NCBI GenBank assembly: GCA_021781455.1 | Contig: JAJXWV010000083.1 | Span: 62,001-126,000, forward strand | DNA: 64,000 bases | Source: Acidobacteriota bacterium | GTDB lineage: Bacteria; Acidobacteriota; Thermoanaerobaculia; Gp7-AA8 | Direction: 5' to 3' | Shown: positions 63,600 to 64,000 of the stretch, in pieces | How positions within the stretch are numbered: position 1 is the first letter of the stretch | Layout of the letters: every line of letters begins with the position of its first letter | Translations under genes and position numbers: made by a program | The notes under the pieces: generated by a model | Databases searched by the model: none | Seen by the model: the letters and a program-made list of their open reading frames with translations, nothing else | What the model was told of the DNA's origin: nothing

Positions 63600-64000
63600 A
63601 TGAGCCGCCGTGCCGCCCTTCTGGTGTGCGCCGTCATCGTCCTGGTCACCTCCTGCATTTCGCTTCGTCCCCGGCCGCACCGCGCGCGGGAGCTGCGCGG
63701 CCTGTGGGTGGCCACGGTGAACAATGGCGACTGGCCTTCGCGCCGCGACCTGACCGTCGACCAGCAGAAGCAGGAGCTCGTGGCCATCTTCGATCGCGCG
63801 GCCGCGCTGCACCTCAACGCGATCTTCCTGCAGATCCGCCCTGCGGCCGACGCGTTCTATCCGTCGTCGCTCGAGCCGTGGTCGGAGTTCCTGACCGGAA
63901 CCAGCGGCAAGGCCCCCGAGCCGCTTTACGACCCGCTGGCGTTCGCCATCGACGAAGCGCACAAGCGCGGCCTCGAGCTGCACGCCTGGTTCAATCCCTT
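63600..64000 (+). CDS. GH10-like (DUF187) family lipoprotein, 5' part only
   Basis: ATG 63600 opens a frame that runs off the window end (133 codons visible; not in the track). The first 20 residues form a lipoprotein signal with lipobox VTSC. The mature part starts with RELRGLWVATVNNGDWPSRR and ALHLNAIFLQIRPAADAFYP, then ELHAWFNP, which are hallmark stretches of the glycosyl hydrolase-like 10 domain (YngK/DigH type). E. coli DigH cleaves denuded peptidoglycan glycans. It is probably an outer-membrane lipoprotein acting on the cell wall. Confidence 0.88.
   Translation, partial: MSRRAALLVCAVIVLVTSCISLRPRPHRARELRGLWVATVNNGDWPSRRDLTVDQQKQELVAIFDRAAALHLNAIFLQIRPAADAFYPSSLEPWSEFLTGTSGKAPEPLYDPLAFAIDEAHKRGLELHAWFNP

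Overview
The window comes from a high-GC, Gram-negative bacterial chromosome. The diderm envelope shows in an Mla-type lipid transport operon, an Omp85-type barrel, a periplasmic efflux adaptor, a bifunctional class A PBP and many secreted proteins. The mix of secreted S9 and M14 peptidases, a sortilin-like BNR-repeat protein, a class-C-type serine hydrolase, DinB, APC permeases and UDP-xylose synthesis resembles Acidobacteriota and relatives. That placement is inference; no rRNA is present to settle it.

Layout. 1-2.9 kb: end of a beta-ketoacyl-synthase-like gene coupled to a family 2 glycosyltransferase, a Crp/Fnr regulator and a CDP-alcohol phosphatidyltransferase. 3.0-9.6 kb: tRNA-Lys and tRNA-Leu, then the classic tig-clpP-clpX-lon proteostasis block. 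9.6-14 kb: engB, rho and an asparagine synthetase. 14-20 kb: a class A PBP and an mlaE-mlaF-mlaD operon. 20-23.5 kb: ugd-uxs (UDP-glucose to UDP-xylose), a small membrane protein and a DUF488 protein. 23.5-32.4 kb: purA (minus), kbl, a TauE/SafE plus DUF1634 pair, glgP, an SSF symporter and a small orphan. 32.6-39.6 kb: a complete membrane-bound, selenocysteine-containing formate dehydrogenase module (fdnG-H-I, a hemerythrin-like protein, fdhE and convergent fdhD). 39.7-48 kb: acyl-CoA ligase, Omp85-like protein, S9 peptidase and M14 carboxypeptidase. 47.5-51.6 kb: a periplasmic adaptor with two MacB/FtsX-type permeases and no ATPase beside them. 51.7-64 kb: a truncated SDR pseudogene, a LolA-like protein overlapping a 1068-residue BNR protein, a DinB protein, two APC permeases, a periplasmic rhodanese, a serine hydrolase and the start of a GH10-like lipoprotein.

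The most unusual feature lies between the genes. At least 19 intergenic loci carry short tandem repeats, mostly with a 7-nt unit (8 nt at four loci, 9 nt at one). At most loci two such arrays face each other as the arms of a long hairpin. The period is kept while the unit sequence changes from locus to locus (ACTCAGN, TTCTGGN, GAAAATT, CCGACAC, GTGTAGC and others). The arrays sit directly against stop codons, start codons and tRNA ends, and one encodes the last residues and stop codon of mlaF. Three further repeat classes are present: a GTAGGGACGCGC palindrome (three copies), a long GAGCCGGCG inverted repeat (three copies) and one MITE-like element of about 325 bp.

The genes suggest an aerobic or facultative heterotroph that scavenges peptides and amino acids (secreted peptidases, APC permeases, Kbl), stores glycogen and can use formate as a periplasmic electron donor. 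Many long ORFs in the track, especially on the minus strand, are GC-driven shadows and are left out.
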